Shown here: positions 50,252-60,095 of the stretch, one piece after another | How the letters are laid out: each line of letters opens with the position of its first letter | How positions within the stretch are numbered: position 1 is the first letter of the stretch | From: Alphaproteobacteria bacterium | GTDB taxonomy: Bacteria; Pseudomonadota; Alphaproteobacteria; Thalassobaculales; Thalassobaculaceae | Reading direction: 5' to 3' | Length of the DNA: 64,000 nucleotides | Assembly: GCA_022822665.1 (NCBI GenBank) | Contig: JAJEAR010000005.1 | Location: forward strand, 80,195 to 144,194 | The notes under the pieces: model-generated | What the model saw: only the letters and a program-made list of their open reading frames with translations | Database searches by the model: none | Told to the model about the DNA's origin: nothing | Made by a program: the position numbers and the translations under genes

Positions 50252-51811
50252 TCAGATGCGCCGGTCGCGGCCGCGCCAGAAGGACTGGCGCACCTCCCGC
50301 CTGAGAATCTTGCCGTAGCCGCTCTTGGGCAGCGAGTCGACGATGCTCGCGGACCGCGGCCGCTTGTCCGGCGGCAGGCGCTCCCTGCACCAGTCCACCA
50401 GCGCCTGGCCGTCCAGTTCGCGCCCGCGGCGCGGCGCCGCCACGACATGCACCGTCTCGCCCCATTGCTCGCTCGGCACGCCCACCGCCACCGCCTCCAG
50501 AAGGTCGGGATGCCGGTAAAGCACATCCTCGATGTCGCGCGGATACACATTGCTGCCGCCCGTGATGATGACGTCTTTCTTGCGGTCGGTGAGATAGAGA
50601 TAGCCGTCCTCGTCGAGCTTCCCGATATCCCCGGTGCGCTGCCACGGCCCCTCGCGCAGCTCTTCCGTCGCCTCCTCATTGTCCAGATATCCCACCATCA
50701 GGTGGTCGCCGGCGGTGACGATCTCGCCCTCCGTTCCCGCCGGCTGCAATGCGCCCTCGTCGTCCACGATCCCCACCCGCACGAAGCTGAGCGGGCGGCC
50801 GGCCGAAGCCAGCCGGCGGGCCTTCGCCGGGTCGGCTATCGCCTCGGCATGTTCGCGCCGCCCGAGCCGGCTGATGAGTTGCGGGGCTTCCCACTGGCCG
50901 TAACCCTGCATGAGAACCGGGCCCCAGCGCTCGAAGGTCTCGCGGATGCGCTCCGCGGCCATCGGGGCGCCGCCGTAGAGCACGGTGTGCAGGCTGCCGG
51001 TGTCGAACGACTCCGATCCGGGCAGGTCCAGCATCATCTGGATCATGGTCGGCACGAGGATGGTCGTCGTCACCCGGTCGCGTTCGATCGCCTCATAGAC
51101 GCGCCGGGCATCGAACTGCTCCATGATGCGCTGCGAGGCGCCGCGCACCAGATGCGGGATCACCGCGCACCCCGAGGCGAAGGACAGCGGCGTGGCGTGC
51201 AGCAGGACATCGGTTTCGCCCGCATGCCGGAAGGTATCGACCAGGTGGTTGCGAACGACGACCAGCCAGTTCCTCTGGGACAGGAGGACGCCCTTGGGCC
51301 GCCCCGTGGTTCCCGAGGTGTAATAGACCGAATGCGGGTGATGCTCCTCGACAGTCCAGGGCGGCGGCGCGGCGGCCTGCCGGCGGATCAGGTCGTCATA
51401 GGGCAGGGCCCGGGCGGGCGCGCCGCCGACCGCGATGAAGAACTCGACGTTCGGCAGGCGGTCGCGCAGCGCGTCTACATGGTCTGCGAACCCGGCGCCA
51501 AAGATCAGGGCGCGCGCCCCGCAATGGCCGATGCAATGGACATGGTCTTCGGCGGAGCTGCGGGCGTTGAGCAGCGTCCGCACATAGCCGAAGCGCGCGG
51601 CCATGAGGTCGGTTTCGACGGTCTCGATGGAATTGCGCTGGAGCGAGGCGATCCGGTCCCCCCGCACGAGGCCTAACGCGGCAAGCGCGGAGCCCAGCCT
51701 GTCGATGCGCTCGCCCAGCTCGTCGAAGCCCACCTTGCGCCGGTCGTCGAACACGGCCGTCCGCTGGCCGAATTGCCGGATCGCGCCGCCGATCAGGACA
51801 TCGAGATTCAC
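50252..51811 (-). CDS. AMP-dependent acyl-CoA synthetase/ligase
   Basis: 519 residues from GTG 51811, which has GAGGGG 7 nt upstream; in-frame ATGs at 51847 and 51859 would add unconserved residues. Adenylation motifs: SVYYTSGTTGRPKGVLLSQRN (P-loop), YGQWEAPQLI (A5-like, variant of YGxTE), RTGDIGKLDEDGYLYLTDRKKDVIITGG and the C-terminal Lys in SGYGKILRRE. Converts a carboxylic acid to its CoA ester. It converges on the thiolase; it may be activated with the TetR gene upstream on the same strand. Confidence 0.92.
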   Translation of the reverse strand: MNLDVLIGGAIRQFGQRTAVFDDRRKVGFDELGERIDRLGSALAALGLVRGDRIASLQRNSIETVETDLMAARFGYVRTLLNARSSAEDHVHCIGHCGARALIFGAGFADHVDALRDRLPNVEFFIAVGGAPARALPYDDLIRRQAAAPPPWTVEEHHPHSVYYTSGTTGRPKGVLLSQRNWLVVVRNHLVDTFRHAGETDVLLHATPLSFASGCAVIPHLVRGASQRIMEQFDARRVYEAIERDRVTTTILVPTMIQMMLDLPGSESFDTGSLHTVLYGGAPMAAERIRETFERWGPVLMQGYGQWEAPQLISRLGRREHAEAIADPAKARRLASAGRPLSFVRVGIVDDEGALQPAGTEGEIVTAGDHLMVGYLDNEEATEELREGPWQRTGDIGKLDEDGYLYLTDRKKDVIITGGSNVYPRDIEDVLYRHPDLLEAVAVGVPSEQWGETVHVVAAPRRGRELDGQALVDWCRERLPPDKRPRSASIVDSLPKSGYGKILRREVRQSFWRGRDRRI

Positions 51812-52014
51812 CGCACTGCCCCTCAACTCGGTCCCGGCCCCGGACATAGCGCCAGCCAAGCATTGTCGATCCTCGGTTCTTGAGACTCCTCCGGTCAGGT
51901 GGACTATGCAAGCTCAACCCTAACCGGCGTCGTTTGCTGCTCATCCGCATTCCTCCGTCACACGGTGGAATACACCTTAGCCACCTATCCGATTTTCCGG
52001 GGCCACCTCAGGGT

Positions 52015-52689
52015 TCAATCCAAATTGGCGCGGTCGACGTCAGCAGTGGAGTTGGAATGCGCGTCGGGCCCAAAAAACGCGTTGTGCCATATCCGGGTCA
52101 CGACGTTTGCGGCGTCATCGACGGACACCGGGCTCTCTCCCAGCTGTTCGTCCTGCGAGAACCAGACATAGGCGCATTGCTCCACCATCGCGGCCATGGC
52201 TTCAGCAACGAGACGGGCCGGAACGCCGTCAACCGTTTCGATACCGAACTTCGCCTTGAGCGCGCCGGCGAACCGATCGACATGGCGGTCCCGCATCGCC
52301 CACCAGACGCTACGGAACCGCTGGTCGACCGTGGAGGCCTCGATCAAGGCGCGCATCACGTCCCGATTCTCGCTATAGAGCGATAGATAGCCACGGTTCG
52401 CCTCGAGCAAGGCCTCCCTGGGGTCGGTCGCCAGTTGTGTGTTCGGCGCCCGGCTCGCTTCGAACAATGCCTCGTGAATGCCGTCGACCAAGGCGCTGAA
52501 CAGATCCTCCTTGTTGCGGAAATACCTGTAGAGAGCGCCGAGCGATACGCCCGCCTCGTCAGCAACGTCGATCATCTTGAGGGTGACATACCCGTTGCGA
52601 GCCAGCACTCTTCGGCCGCTGGCTAGGAGACGGCTCCGAGTACGGCGGCCTTTGGGCGTAGTCGGGAATTGGTTTGCCTGCTCAGCCAT
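52015..52689 (-). CDS. TetR family transcriptional regulator
   Basis: 224 residues. HTH (about 15-60): RSRLLASGRRVLARNGYVTLKMIDVADEAGVSLGALYRYFRNKEDLFSAL. The C-terminal ligand domain has WFSQDEQLGESP, as in acyl-CoA-responsive TetR proteins. ATG 52689 is chosen; the frame extends upstream over the operator region without conservation. Likely controls the acyl-CoA synthetase downstream (51811) and the divergent catabolic operon at 52974. Confidence 0.92.
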   Translation of the reverse strand: MAEQANQFPTTPKGRRTRSRLLASGRRVLARNGYVTLKMIDVADEAGVSLGALYRYFRNKEDLFSALVDGIHEALFEASRAPNTQLATDPREALLEANRGYLSLYSENRDVMRALIEASTVDQRFRSVWWAMRDRHVDRFAGALKAKFGIETVDGVPARLVAEAMAAMVEQCAYVWFSQDEQLGESPVSVDDAANVVTRIWHNAFFGPDAHSNSTADVDRANLD

Positions 52690-52868
52690 TCCATTCGACC
52701 TCCATCCGCTACCAGCAGCGCAGTTCTTCGGACATGACCGGATCACGCCGTCCACCGATCGCCGGCCGGCCACCGGATGATGTCGCAGCCAATCCTGGGC
52801 GACCATATGGAAACCCCGTTCCCGATCATGCCGGGACGCTTGGAAAAAAGCAACACGATCATTAAAAA

Positions 52869-52882
52869 AAGCGATATCGTTT
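52869..52882. promoter_or_regulatory. TetR-type operator candidate
   Basis: AAGCGATATCGTTT with the 8-bp palindrome CGATATCG (52872-52879) inside an AT-rich patch, in the 284-bp gap between the divergent TetR and acyl-CoA synthetase genes. The arms are symmetrical apart from one pair. Confidence 0.5.
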
Positions 52883-52973
52883 CTTGATTTTGGCCTGGAG
52901 CGCAATTACGCTGGATGTTGACGAGGATGGCTCCGGAGATGCGGTTCATCCGCGCCGACGAGGAGAGCGGCAG

Positions 52974-54647
52974 ATGGGCGCGTTTCGTTTCGGAGATCCG
53001 GAAAGCCCGCAATCCGGGCGGGCGGCGCTTGCGGACACCGCCGCTGGCAACCGGGCCGAGCGCGAACGCCGCTACCGCGCGATGGGGTGGTGGCCGGACA
53101 ACCGCCTGCTCGACCGCTACGCCGTGGCTGTTCAGCGTCTCCGGGACCGCCTCGCTGTCGCCGACGCGGCCGGTCGGCAACTCACCCACGGCATGTTGTG
53201 GCGGAAGGCCGGGCGTCTCGCCGAAAAGCTGGGAGAGGGCGGAGTCGGTCGCGGCGACATCGTGATCCTTCTTCTGCCGAACGTCGTTGACACGCAGGTC
53301 GCATTCCTCGGATTGCTGCGCCTCGGCGCCATACCCGCGAGCATGCCGACACGGACCGATCCCGAAACGGTCGCTTACGCAGCCCGACTGACGGGCGCGC
53401 GGGCACTGGTTTCGCTGGAGCGCCACGGCGCTGCGCGGTTGGGCGACATCGCCCGGGAAGCTGCTGCGGCCTGCGGGCATGGCCTGGGCGTTTTCCTGTT
53501 GGACGAGTCCGGCGGGACGTGGCAGACGGCGCCGGCAGGCCGGGACGCATCGCTGCCGGCCAACGCCGCCGACCTTGCGCACATCATGTTCACATCGAGC
53601 ACGACGGGGCCGCCCAAGGCCGTCATGCACAGCGACAACACCCTCGCTGCGCTGAATATCGGGTTCGCGGAGCGCTTCTCGCTCGGCCCGGATACACCGA
53701 TCTTCCTCGCCTCCCCCCTCGGACACAGCATCGGCGCCGTCCACGGCACCCGATTATCGCTCCATACCGGTGCGCCGCTCATTCTGCAGGATGTCTGGGA
53801 TCCCGAACGCGCGCTGGAAACGGTCGAGGCGTTCGGTTGCGCCTTCACCGTTGCGGCGACGCCGTTCCTGAAGGATCTGGTTGACGCAAACTGGCCGCGT
53901 TCGACGCCGAAGCTGGCGTCGCTGCGTTCCTTTCTGTGCGGCGGCGCCCAGGTGCCGCCGTCGCTGGTGGAGGCCGCCCAGACCCGGTTTCCCAACACGT
54001 TTGTGACCGTCCTCTGGGGCATGACCGAGGGCGGGCTCGTCACCTGCGTGCGCGAAAGCCCTCGCGAGAAGCTCATGAACACCGCCGGCATCGGGCTCCC
54101 CGGTCTCGAACTGCGTTGCCTCTCTCCTGCCGGCTGCACTGTGCCTGCGGGCGAGGAGGGAGAGCTGGTCATGCGGGGGCCGGGCGTCTTCACAGGCTAT
54201 TTCGGCCAGCAGGACCTGTACGAATCCGAGATGACGGGCGACGGGTTCTTTCGCACCGGCGACCTCGCGCGGATCGACGCGGACGGATATGTGCACATCA
54301 CCGGCAGGCTGAAGGACCTGATCATTCGCGGCGGCGTCAACATCTCGCCGGCGCCGATCGAGAATGCGCTGGCCGACCATCCGGGCGTCAACGCCGTGGC
54401 TGTCATCGGCCATCCCGACGACCGGCTGGGCGAACGCATCTGCGCTGTGGTGGTCCCGGACGGCGAGGCCCCGAGCCTCCGGGACCTTATCGCCCATGCA
54501 CAAGCCAAGCGCCTGCCGAAGCATCACTGCCCCGAGGTCCTGCGCATCGTCGACAGGATGCCGATGACGCCGGCAGGAAAGATCCGCAAGGCCGACCTCC
54601 GCACCGCGGTGGTCGGCGATGACGACCTGTCCGGAGAAGGGCCATGA
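52974..54647 (+). CDS. AMP-dependent acyl-CoA synthetase/ligase, first gene of catabolic operon
   Basis: 557 residues from ATG 52974 (MGAFRFGDPESP); an upstream in-frame start at 52884 lies in the promoter region. LAHIMFTSSTTGPPKAVMHS (P-loop with TTGPPK), VTVLWGMTEGGLVTC, TGDLARIDADGYVHITGRLKDLIIRGG and the C-terminal Lys in TPAGKIRKADL. Resembles cyclohexanecarboxylate/benzoate-type or CaiC-like ligases. The next gene overlaps by 4 bp (ATGA), so the CoA ester it makes is probably the entry to this operon's pathway. Confidence 0.92.
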   Translation: MGAFRFGDPESPQSGRAALADTAAGNRAERERRYRAMGWWPDNRLLDRYAVAVQRLRDRLAVADAAGRQLTHGMLWRKAGRLAEKLGEGGVGRGDIVILLLPNVVDTQVAFLGLLRLGAIPASMPTRTDPETVAYAARLTGARALVSLERHGAARLGDIAREAAAACGHGLGVFLLDESGGTWQTAPAGRDASLPANAADLAHIMFTSSTTGPPKAVMHSDNTLAALNIGFAERFSLGPDTPIFLASPLGHSIGAVHGTRLSLHTGAPLILQDVWDPERALETVEAFGCAFTVAATPFLKDLVDANWPRSTPKLASLRSFLCGGAQVPPSLVEAAQTRFPNTFVTVLWGMTEGGLVTCVRESPREKLMNTAGIGLPGLELRCLSPAGCTVPAGEEGELVMRGPGVFTGYFGQQDLYESEMTGDGFFRTGDLARIDADGYVHITGRLKDLIIRGGVNISPAPIENALADHPGVNAVAVIGHPDDRLGERICAVVVPDGEAPSLRDLIAHAQAKRLPKHHCPEVLRIVDRMPMTPAGKIRKADLRTAVVGDDDLSGEGP

Positions 54648-55429
54648 AAGTCCGGCTTGGCGACATTGACGTCGGCTACTCGCGTGCGGGAAAGGGGCCG
54701 CCGGCGGTCATGGTCCACGGCCTTGCGGAGGATCGAAGCAGCTGGGCGGACGTTCAGCGCCGGCTGAGCGACTTCACGACCTACGCATACGACCTTCGCG
54801 GACACGGCGAGACCGACCTGGGCGAGGCCGAGGGCACGCTGGAACAGCTGGCCGGAGACCTGATTGCCTTCCTCGAAACCCTGACAGGTCCCGCCGACTG
54901 CATCGGCTACTCGCTCGGCGGCACGGTGGTGCTCCGGGTTGCGGCAAAGCGGCCCGACCTGGTGACCCGGGCTACGGTCGCCGGCACTTCGACCATTGTC
55001 GGGCGACGCGCCGTCGGGTTCTTTCGAGACCGCATCGAGACGCTCCGGAGCGATTTCGCCGGCTTTGCCAGCCTGCTCAAGGAGGATACGCGCCAGCAGC
55101 TCGCCGTTGCCGGCGACCGGCTTGAAGAAGTTGCGGCCAGGCGCCTCAAGGCGGTCGGCGCCGGGGGCGGCTACGTGAACGCCGCCCGCGCGATGGCCCG
55201 ACTCAACGAGGATCCGCTCACCCCGCTGCTGCCGGACATCGCCTGCCCGGTCCATGTGATCGGCGGCGAGGCCGACATGTTCTGTCCGCGCAAGGCGGCG
55301 GACATCATGATGGCCGCCTTGCGCCGCGGAACCTATCGCGAGCTTGCGCAAGCCGGGCATCTGATGAGCGTCGATCAGCCGGACGCCTATGCGCAGGCCA
55401 TTCGCAACGCACTCGAAAGCAGCGCTTGA
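54644..55429 (+). CDS. Alpha/beta hydrolase
   Basis: 261 residues. MVHGLAEDRSSW (oxyanion-hole HG), YDLRGHGETD, nucleophile elbow GYSLGG, acid near VIGGEADMFCP and the catalytic His in AGHLMSVDQPD: a complete Ser-Asp-His triad. Could hydrolyse an ester, enol-lactone (3-oxoadipate type) or C-C bond. ATGA overlaps with both neighbours. Confidence 0.9.
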   Translation: MKVRLGDIDVGYSRAGKGPPAVMVHGLAEDRSSWADVQRRLSDFTTYAYDLRGHGETDLGEAEGTLEQLAGDLIAFLETLTGPADCIGYSLGGTVVLRVAAKRPDLVTRATVAGTSTIVGRRAVGFFRDRIETLRSDFAGFASLLKEDTRQQLAVAGDRLEEVAARRLKAVGAGGGYVNAARAMARLNEDPLTPLLPDIACPVHVIGGEADMFCPRKAADIMMAALRRGTYRELAQAGHLMSVDQPDAYAQAIRNALESSA

Positions 55430-56433
55430 TGGTAAAGCGGTTCGGAATTTCGATGGGAGTCAGCCCGCGCGAGACCTTCGGCCGGGTCGGGGAGATTGCG
55501 AGGACGGCCGAGGAACTCGGCTTCGAGGCGCTTTGGTTCATCGATCACCAGCTCGGCATGAAGGATGTCTATGCGGCGATGAACGTCTCGGCGATGGCGA
55601 CTGAATCGATCGGGATCGGTTGCGCGGTCACCAACCTCCGAACGCGCCACCCCACGGTCACCGCCAACGCCACGACGGCGCTCGACGAGCTTTCCGACGG
55701 GCGCGCGTTGCTGGGCCTCGGCGCGGGTTGGGTCGCAGTCCATTCCATCGGAGAGAAGCCGAACAGGATCGGCGAGCTTCGCGACGGCATAGATCTGTTT
55801 CGCAAGCTGTTCGCGGGCGACGAGATCGACTTCTCGGGCGCCCGGGCCCGGCTCGCCACCTCACGTCGGCAGATCCCGGTCTATCTCGCTGTCTCCCAGC
55901 CACGCATGCTGGAGCTTGCGGGCGAACTTTGCGACGGCGCCATCCTGATGGGGGCGGCGGACCCGGACTTCTGCAACTGGCAGATCGAACATGTTTATCG
56001 GGGTCTTCGAAAGGCCGGGCGCAGGCGCGAGGACATCGTCATCGATCTCATCGTCACGATGAGTATCGACGAGGATACCGAACAGGCGGTCGACGACGTC
56101 CGGGCCTGGGCGACCAGCCAGGCCGCGACCTTCGCCGCCTGGAAGGCAATGCCGCCGGGGTGGGAACGCTTCCGATCCGAATTCGAGGCCGCCAGGGACG
56201 CCTACCACTTCGAAGAGCACCTGTCGCTGCGCGCCGCCCACAAGAGGACCGTGAGCGAGGCGTTCGTGCGCTCGGTGACGATTTCCGGCGACCGGAGCCA
56301 TTGCCTCGACCGGCTGCTTGAACTCTCGGCCGTCGATATCGACCGCATCAGCTTCGCCCTGCTCTCCAGAGGCCGCCTGCGCCGGCTGGAAGAGCTGGGC
56401 GAGCATGTGATCCCGCAGCTCAAGACGGATTAA
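55429..56433 (+). CDS. LLM-class flavin-dependent oxidoreductase
   Basis: 334 residues, bacterial luciferase-like TIM barrel. RFGISMGVSPRETFGRVGEIARTAEELGFEALWFIDHQLG, VTNLRTRHPTVTANATTALDELSDGRALLGLGAG and VYLAVSQPRMLELAGELCDGAIL are typical of F420/FMN LLM enzymes (5,10-methylene-H4MPT reductase-like branch). Likely an FMN or F420 monooxygenase/reductase. ATG 55429 overlaps the hydrolase stop. With the NAD(P)-SDR next door it may give an oxygenation-dehydrogenation sequence (inference). Confidence 0.9.
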   Translation: MVKRFGISMGVSPRETFGRVGEIARTAEELGFEALWFIDHQLGMKDVYAAMNVSAMATESIGIGCAVTNLRTRHPTVTANATTALDELSDGRALLGLGAGWVAVHSIGEKPNRIGELRDGIDLFRKLFAGDEIDFSGARARLATSRRQIPVYLAVSQPRMLELAGELCDGAILMGAADPDFCNWQIEHVYRGLRKAGRRREDIVIDLIVTMSIDEDTEQAVDDVRAWATSQAATFAAWKAMPPGWERFRSEFEAARDAYHFEEHLSLRAAHKRTVSEAFVRSVTISGDRSHCLDRLLELSAVDIDRISFALLSRGRLRRLEELGEHVIPQLKTD

Positions 56434-56448
56434 GCGGAGGCAAACGAG

Positions 56449-57228
56449 GTGCCGGCGCAATACGAGCATGGCGGAGAGCGCCGGGTGGCGCTGGTCACCG
56501 CGGCGGCCGGCGCCGGCATCGGCGCCGCAATTGCGCGCCGGCTCGCGGACGACGACTACGATGTCGTGATTACCGACGCCCATGAACGCCGTTGCGGCGC
56601 ATTCGCCAGCCAATTGGCCGACGAACACGGCAGGGAGTTCCTGTCGATGCCGCTCGATGTGACCGATTTCGACGCGGTGGATGCCGTCACCCGAGCCGTC
56701 GTCGAGAAGCGCGGCCGGATTGACGCCCTCGTCAACAATGCAGGGTGGAGCAGGATCGAGCCGGTGGCCGAAATGATGCCCGACACCTGGCTGCGCTGCC
56801 TGGACGTCGATCTGAACGGCACATTTTACGCTATGCGCTGCGTGCTCCCGCACATGATTGCGCGAGGCTCGGGGGCCATAGTCAACATCTCGTCGATAGC
56901 GGCCTGGGAAACGACGGCCGAGCACGGCGCCGCCTATTCCGCGGCCAAGGCGGGGGTCCTGGCCCTCACGCGGGTCGCCGCAGCCGAGAACGGCCGGCAT
57001 GGAATCCGCGTGAATGCCGTGGCGCCCGGACTGATCTACAACGACTTCCTGCGCCGGATTTACCCGGGCGCCTTCTTTGACGGTTACGCGGAATCACGGT
57101 CTCTGGTCGGCCGCGTCGGACACCCGCAGGACATCGCCGATCTCGTTTCATTCCTTGTCGGCGAGCGGGCCGGATACATCACCGGAGAGGTGTACGGCAT
57201 CAGCGGAGGCGTGGCTCCGAATGCGTGA
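56449..57228 (+). CDS. Short-chain dehydrogenase/reductase (SDR)
   Basis: 259 residues from GTG 56449. Rossmann motif TAAAGAGIGAAIA (the first Gly of TGxxxGIG is Ala), NNAG in IDALVNNAGWSR, catalytic Ser in IVNISSIAA, YxxxK as AAYSAAKAGVLALT, and the C-terminal GYITGEVYGISGG. NAD(P)-dependent oxidation of an alcohol or reduction of a ketone. The 3' end overlaps the amidase start by 8 bp. Confidence 0.92.
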   Translation: MPAQYEHGGERRVALVTAAAGAGIGAAIARRLADDDYDVVITDAHERRCGAFASQLADEHGREFLSMPLDVTDFDAVDAVTRAVVEKRGRIDALVNNAGWSRIEPVAEMMPDTWLRCLDVDLNGTFYAMRCVLPHMIARGSGAIVNISSIAAWETTAEHGAAYSAAKAGVLALTRVAAAENGRHGIRVNAVAPGLIYNDFLRRIYPGAFFDGYAESRSLVGRVGHPQDIADLVSFLVGERAGYITGEVYGISGGVAPNA

Positions 57229-58651
57229 CCGAAGCAGCGACAATCCGATCTGCTGGCCGATCGCTTCCCTGGTCGAAGCCTACCGGCAAGGCCGGTTGTC
57301 GCCGGTCGAGGTGGCGGACGAGGCGCTGGCGCGAATCGACAGGCTGAATCCGTCGCTTCATGCCTATCTCGCTCGCTTCGACGATCTTACCCGCCGGCAG
57401 GCGCGCGAAGCCGAGGCCGCCTACCGGGCGGGCCAGGCGCTGCCGTTGAGCGGCGTGCCGATCTCGATCAAGGATACCTACCCGCTTGCCGGGGCCGTGA
57501 CGACCTTCGGTTCGATCGTGCATCGCCACAACCGCACGCAGCGGGACAGCGGAGTGGTTCGCAGGCTGAGAGCCTGGGGCGCCGTGTTCGCCGGCAAGAC
57601 CAACACTGCCGAATTCGGCCAGTCGGCGACCAGCGACAACCGTCTCGGCCCGGAGGCCGGCAACCCTTGGGATACCGCGCGCACGCCCGGCGGCTCGAGC
57701 GGCGGCGCGGCGGTCTCGGTCGCGGCGGGGCTCGCCAGCATCGCTCTGGCCTCCGACGGCGGCGGGTCGATCCGCATTCCGGCATCGTTCACCGGACTGT
57801 TCGGACTGAAACCCACCTGGGGCCTTTGCCCCGACGAAGGCGGCTTCCCGGCGATGTCGGATTTCGTTTGCCCGGGTCCGCTGGCGCGGTGCGCATCCGA
57901 TGCGCGCGTGTTTCTGGGCGCGCTTCTCGGTCGAAGGCTAGGCCGTGCCAGCGTGGGAAGAAGGTTGCGCATTGCCTGGTGTCCCAACCCTGAAGGACGC
58001 CCCGTCGATCCCGGCGTCGCAGCGGCCGTCAGCGCCGCCGTTGCGAGTCTCGCGGCTCTGGGCCATGAAGTCGTCGAGACCGCCCTGCCCCTCGAAGGAT
58101 GGAACGAGGCCTTCGGGCCGCTCGTCCTGGCCGAGGAACGGCGCGAGCGCGGCGACCTGCTCCACCGGTTTCCCGACGCGCTGAGCGACTATGTAAGCAG
58201 GTCGCTGGCGGCGGCCCGAACGCTCACCGACAAGGACATAGCGGCTGCCCGCGCGGCGCATCGCCGGTATCGCGCCCGTATTGCGGCACTGTTCGAAAGC
58301 TGGGACGCGATCGCAACACCGGCCACGGCCGTCACCGCCTTTCCCTTCGGCGAGCGGCCGAACCGGATCGCCGGCCGCGAGGTCGACAGGCTTTGGGGCG
58401 CGTTCCCCTTCGCCGTGCCTTTCAATGTCTCCGGCAATCCCGCCCTGTCGCTGCCGTGCGGGCTCGCCGGCGGCCTGCCCGTGGGTCTGCAACTCGTCAT
58501 GCCGATGAACGAGGACGAGAGACTCCTCGATCTCGCTGAAGACGTGGAAGAAGCCATCGCATTCGACCGGAGCCCGATGGGCGACCCGGCGCCGCGGCCG
58601 GCGGCGGAGTTTGCTCGACCCCATTCACGACGAACGGGAGGGATGCGATGA
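57221..58651 (+). CDS. Amidase signature family hydrolase
   Basis: 476 residues from ATG 57221, overlapping the SDR stop. Ser-cisSer-Lys triad visible: Lys in GVPISIKDTYPLAG, the two Ser in RTPGGSSGGAAVSVAAGLASIALASDGGGSIRIPA, with GLKPTWG following. The family hydrolyses amides, including nitrile-derived and aromatic amides. Its place in a CoA-ligase operon suggests it removes an amide nitrogen before or after activation (inference). Confidence 0.92.
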   Translation: MRDRSSDNPICWPIASLVEAYRQGRLSPVEVADEALARIDRLNPSLHAYLARFDDLTRRQAREAEAAYRAGQALPLSGVPISIKDTYPLAGAVTTFGSIVHRHNRTQRDSGVVRRLRAWGAVFAGKTNTAEFGQSATSDNRLGPEAGNPWDTARTPGGSSGGAAVSVAAGLASIALASDGGGSIRIPASFTGLFGLKPTWGLCPDEGGFPAMSDFVCPGPLARCASDARVFLGALLGRRLGRASVGRRLRIAWCPNPEGRPVDPGVAAAVSAAVASLAALGHEVVETALPLEGWNEAFGPLVLAEERRERGDLLHRFPDALSDYVSRSLAAARTLTDKDIAAARAAHRRYRARIAALFESWDAIATPATAVTAFPFGERPNRIAGREVDRLWGAFPFAVPFNVSGNPALSLPCGLAGGLPVGLQLVMPMNEDERLLDLAEDVEEAIAFDRSPMGDPAPRPAAEFARPHSRRTGGMR

Positions 58652-58785
58652 GATGATATCGCCAGGGTCATGACGCCGCGTCACCGGACAACGGGTTCCG
58701 ACCGATCGCCATCGTGGCGCGGCTCTCAAGGAAGCCGTCCAACAAGCGAGTACCGAACCAGCTTCTGGTTCGTCGGGAGGAGAAG

Positions 58786-60012
58786 ATGAGATCTTCCAGG
58801 GCATTTCTGACAACGACCGGCGCCGTCGCCGCGACGGCGATTGCGGCCAGCGTCGCGTTCGCGCCCGCGTCCGCCGCGGCGGAGACCATTCGCATCGGCG
58901 ACATCAACTCTTACACGAGGCTGCCGGCCCACACGGTTCCGTACCGGCAAGGGGCAATTCTTGCGATCGAGGAGTTCAACCGCTCGGGCGGCGTGCTCGG
59001 GCGCCAGCTCGAGTTCATATCGCACGACGATCAGGGAAAACCGGGAGAGGCGGTCAAGGTGGCCGAGCGGCTCTTCGCCCGTGACGAGGTAGCCCTCATC
59101 TCGGGCTCGCTGTTCAGCCATGTCGGCCTGGCGCTGACCGCCTACGCCAAGAAGACCAAGCGATTGTACATCGCAGCCGAACCCCTGGCCGACGCCCTGG
59201 TCTGGGCCCAGGGCAACCGCTACACCTTCCGGCTGCGTCCTTCGACCTACATGCAGGCGGCTATGCTCGCCGCCGAGGTCGCGAAGGTCGAGAAAGCCAG
59301 GCGCTGGGCGACCATCGCCCCCAACTACGCCTATGGCAAGGATGCCGTCGCGGCGTTCCAGAGGGTGCTGACGGACTTGCGGCCGGATGTGGAGTTCGTC
59401 GGTTCGCAGTGGCCGGCGCTGTTCAAAATTGACGCCGGGGCCGAGGTCGAGGCGCTCAAGCGCCTGGAGCCGGACGCGATCTACAATGTCACCTTTGGCG
59501 GCGATCTCGCCAAATTCGCGCGCGAGGGCAAGCTGCGCGGCCTCTTCGAGGGGCGGCTGATGGTCGGATTGCTGACCGGCGAGCCCGAATATCTCGATCC
59601 CCTGAAAGACGAGGCGCCGGAGGGCTGGCTGGTTACCGGTTATCCCTGGTATGACATCGAGACCCCGGAGCACAAGGCGTTCGTGGCCGCCTACCGGCAG
59701 CGTTGGGACGACTATCCGCGGATCGGCTCGGTCGTCGGCTACAACACGATGCTGGCCATCAAGGCGATGCTCGAGCGGGCCGGCTCGACCGACACGGAGA
59801 AAATGGTCGATGCCATGGAAGGGTTGAGCTTCGACGCTCCGACCGGCCCCATCACCTTTCGGGCGATCGATCACCAGGCGACAATGGGCGCCTATGTCGG
59901 CTGGACCGCATTGCGCGACGGAAGGGGCGTGATGGTCGACTGGAAGTATCTCGACGGCGCGGGCTACCTGCCGTCGGACGACGAGGTCCGGAAACTGCGC
60001 GGCGGACAGTGA
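58786..60012 (+). CDS. Branched-chain-amino-acid-type ABC substrate-binding protein
   Basis: 408 residues. ATG 58786 has GGGAGGAG upstream; the frame opens earlier without conservation. Signal peptide MRSSRAFLTTTGAVAATAIA to about residue 32, ending ASAAAE. IRIGDINSYTRLPAH, GAILAIEEFNRSGGVLGRQLEF, DDQGKPGEAVKVAERLFARD and GVVGYNTMLAIKAMLERAG-like SVVGYNTMLAIKAMLE fit the type 1 periplasmic (Leu/Ile/Val, amide, aromatic) family. It probably captures this operon's amide or aromatic substrate. Confidence 0.92.
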   Translation: MRSSRAFLTTTGAVAATAIAASVAFAPASAAAETIRIGDINSYTRLPAHTVPYRQGAILAIEEFNRSGGVLGRQLEFISHDDQGKPGEAVKVAERLFARDEVALISGSLFSHVGLALTAYAKKTKRLYIAAEPLADALVWAQGNRYTFRLRPSTYMQAAMLAAEVAKVEKARRWATIAPNYAYGKDAVAAFQRVLTDLRPDVEFVGSQWPALFKIDAGAEVEALKRLEPDAIYNVTFGGDLAKFAREGKLRGLFEGRLMVGLLTGEPEYLDPLKDEAPEGWLVTGYPWYDIETPEHKAFVAAYRQRWDDYPRIGSVVGYNTMLAIKAMLERAGSTDTEKMVDAMEGLSFDAPTGPITFRAIDHQATMGAYVGWTALRDGRGVMVDWKYLDGAGYLPSDDEVRKLRGGQ

Positions 60013-60027
60013 ACCGGTGCATGATCG

Positions 60028-60047
60028 GGGGCCGGCCAGCCGGCCCC
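60028..60047 (+). promoter_or_regulatory. Stem-loop between the binding-protein and permease genes
   Basis: GGGGCCGGC (60028-60036) and GCCGGCCCC (60039-60047) are perfectly complementary around CA (in practice an 8-bp stem with a 4-nt loop), 16 bp after the binding-protein stop. No T-run. Same position as the hairpin after tctC. Confidence 0.5.
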
Positions 60048-60095
60048 TGACGCCGGTGTCGGGGAAACAGGCGGTCTGAGCGAGAGAACCGGAGC

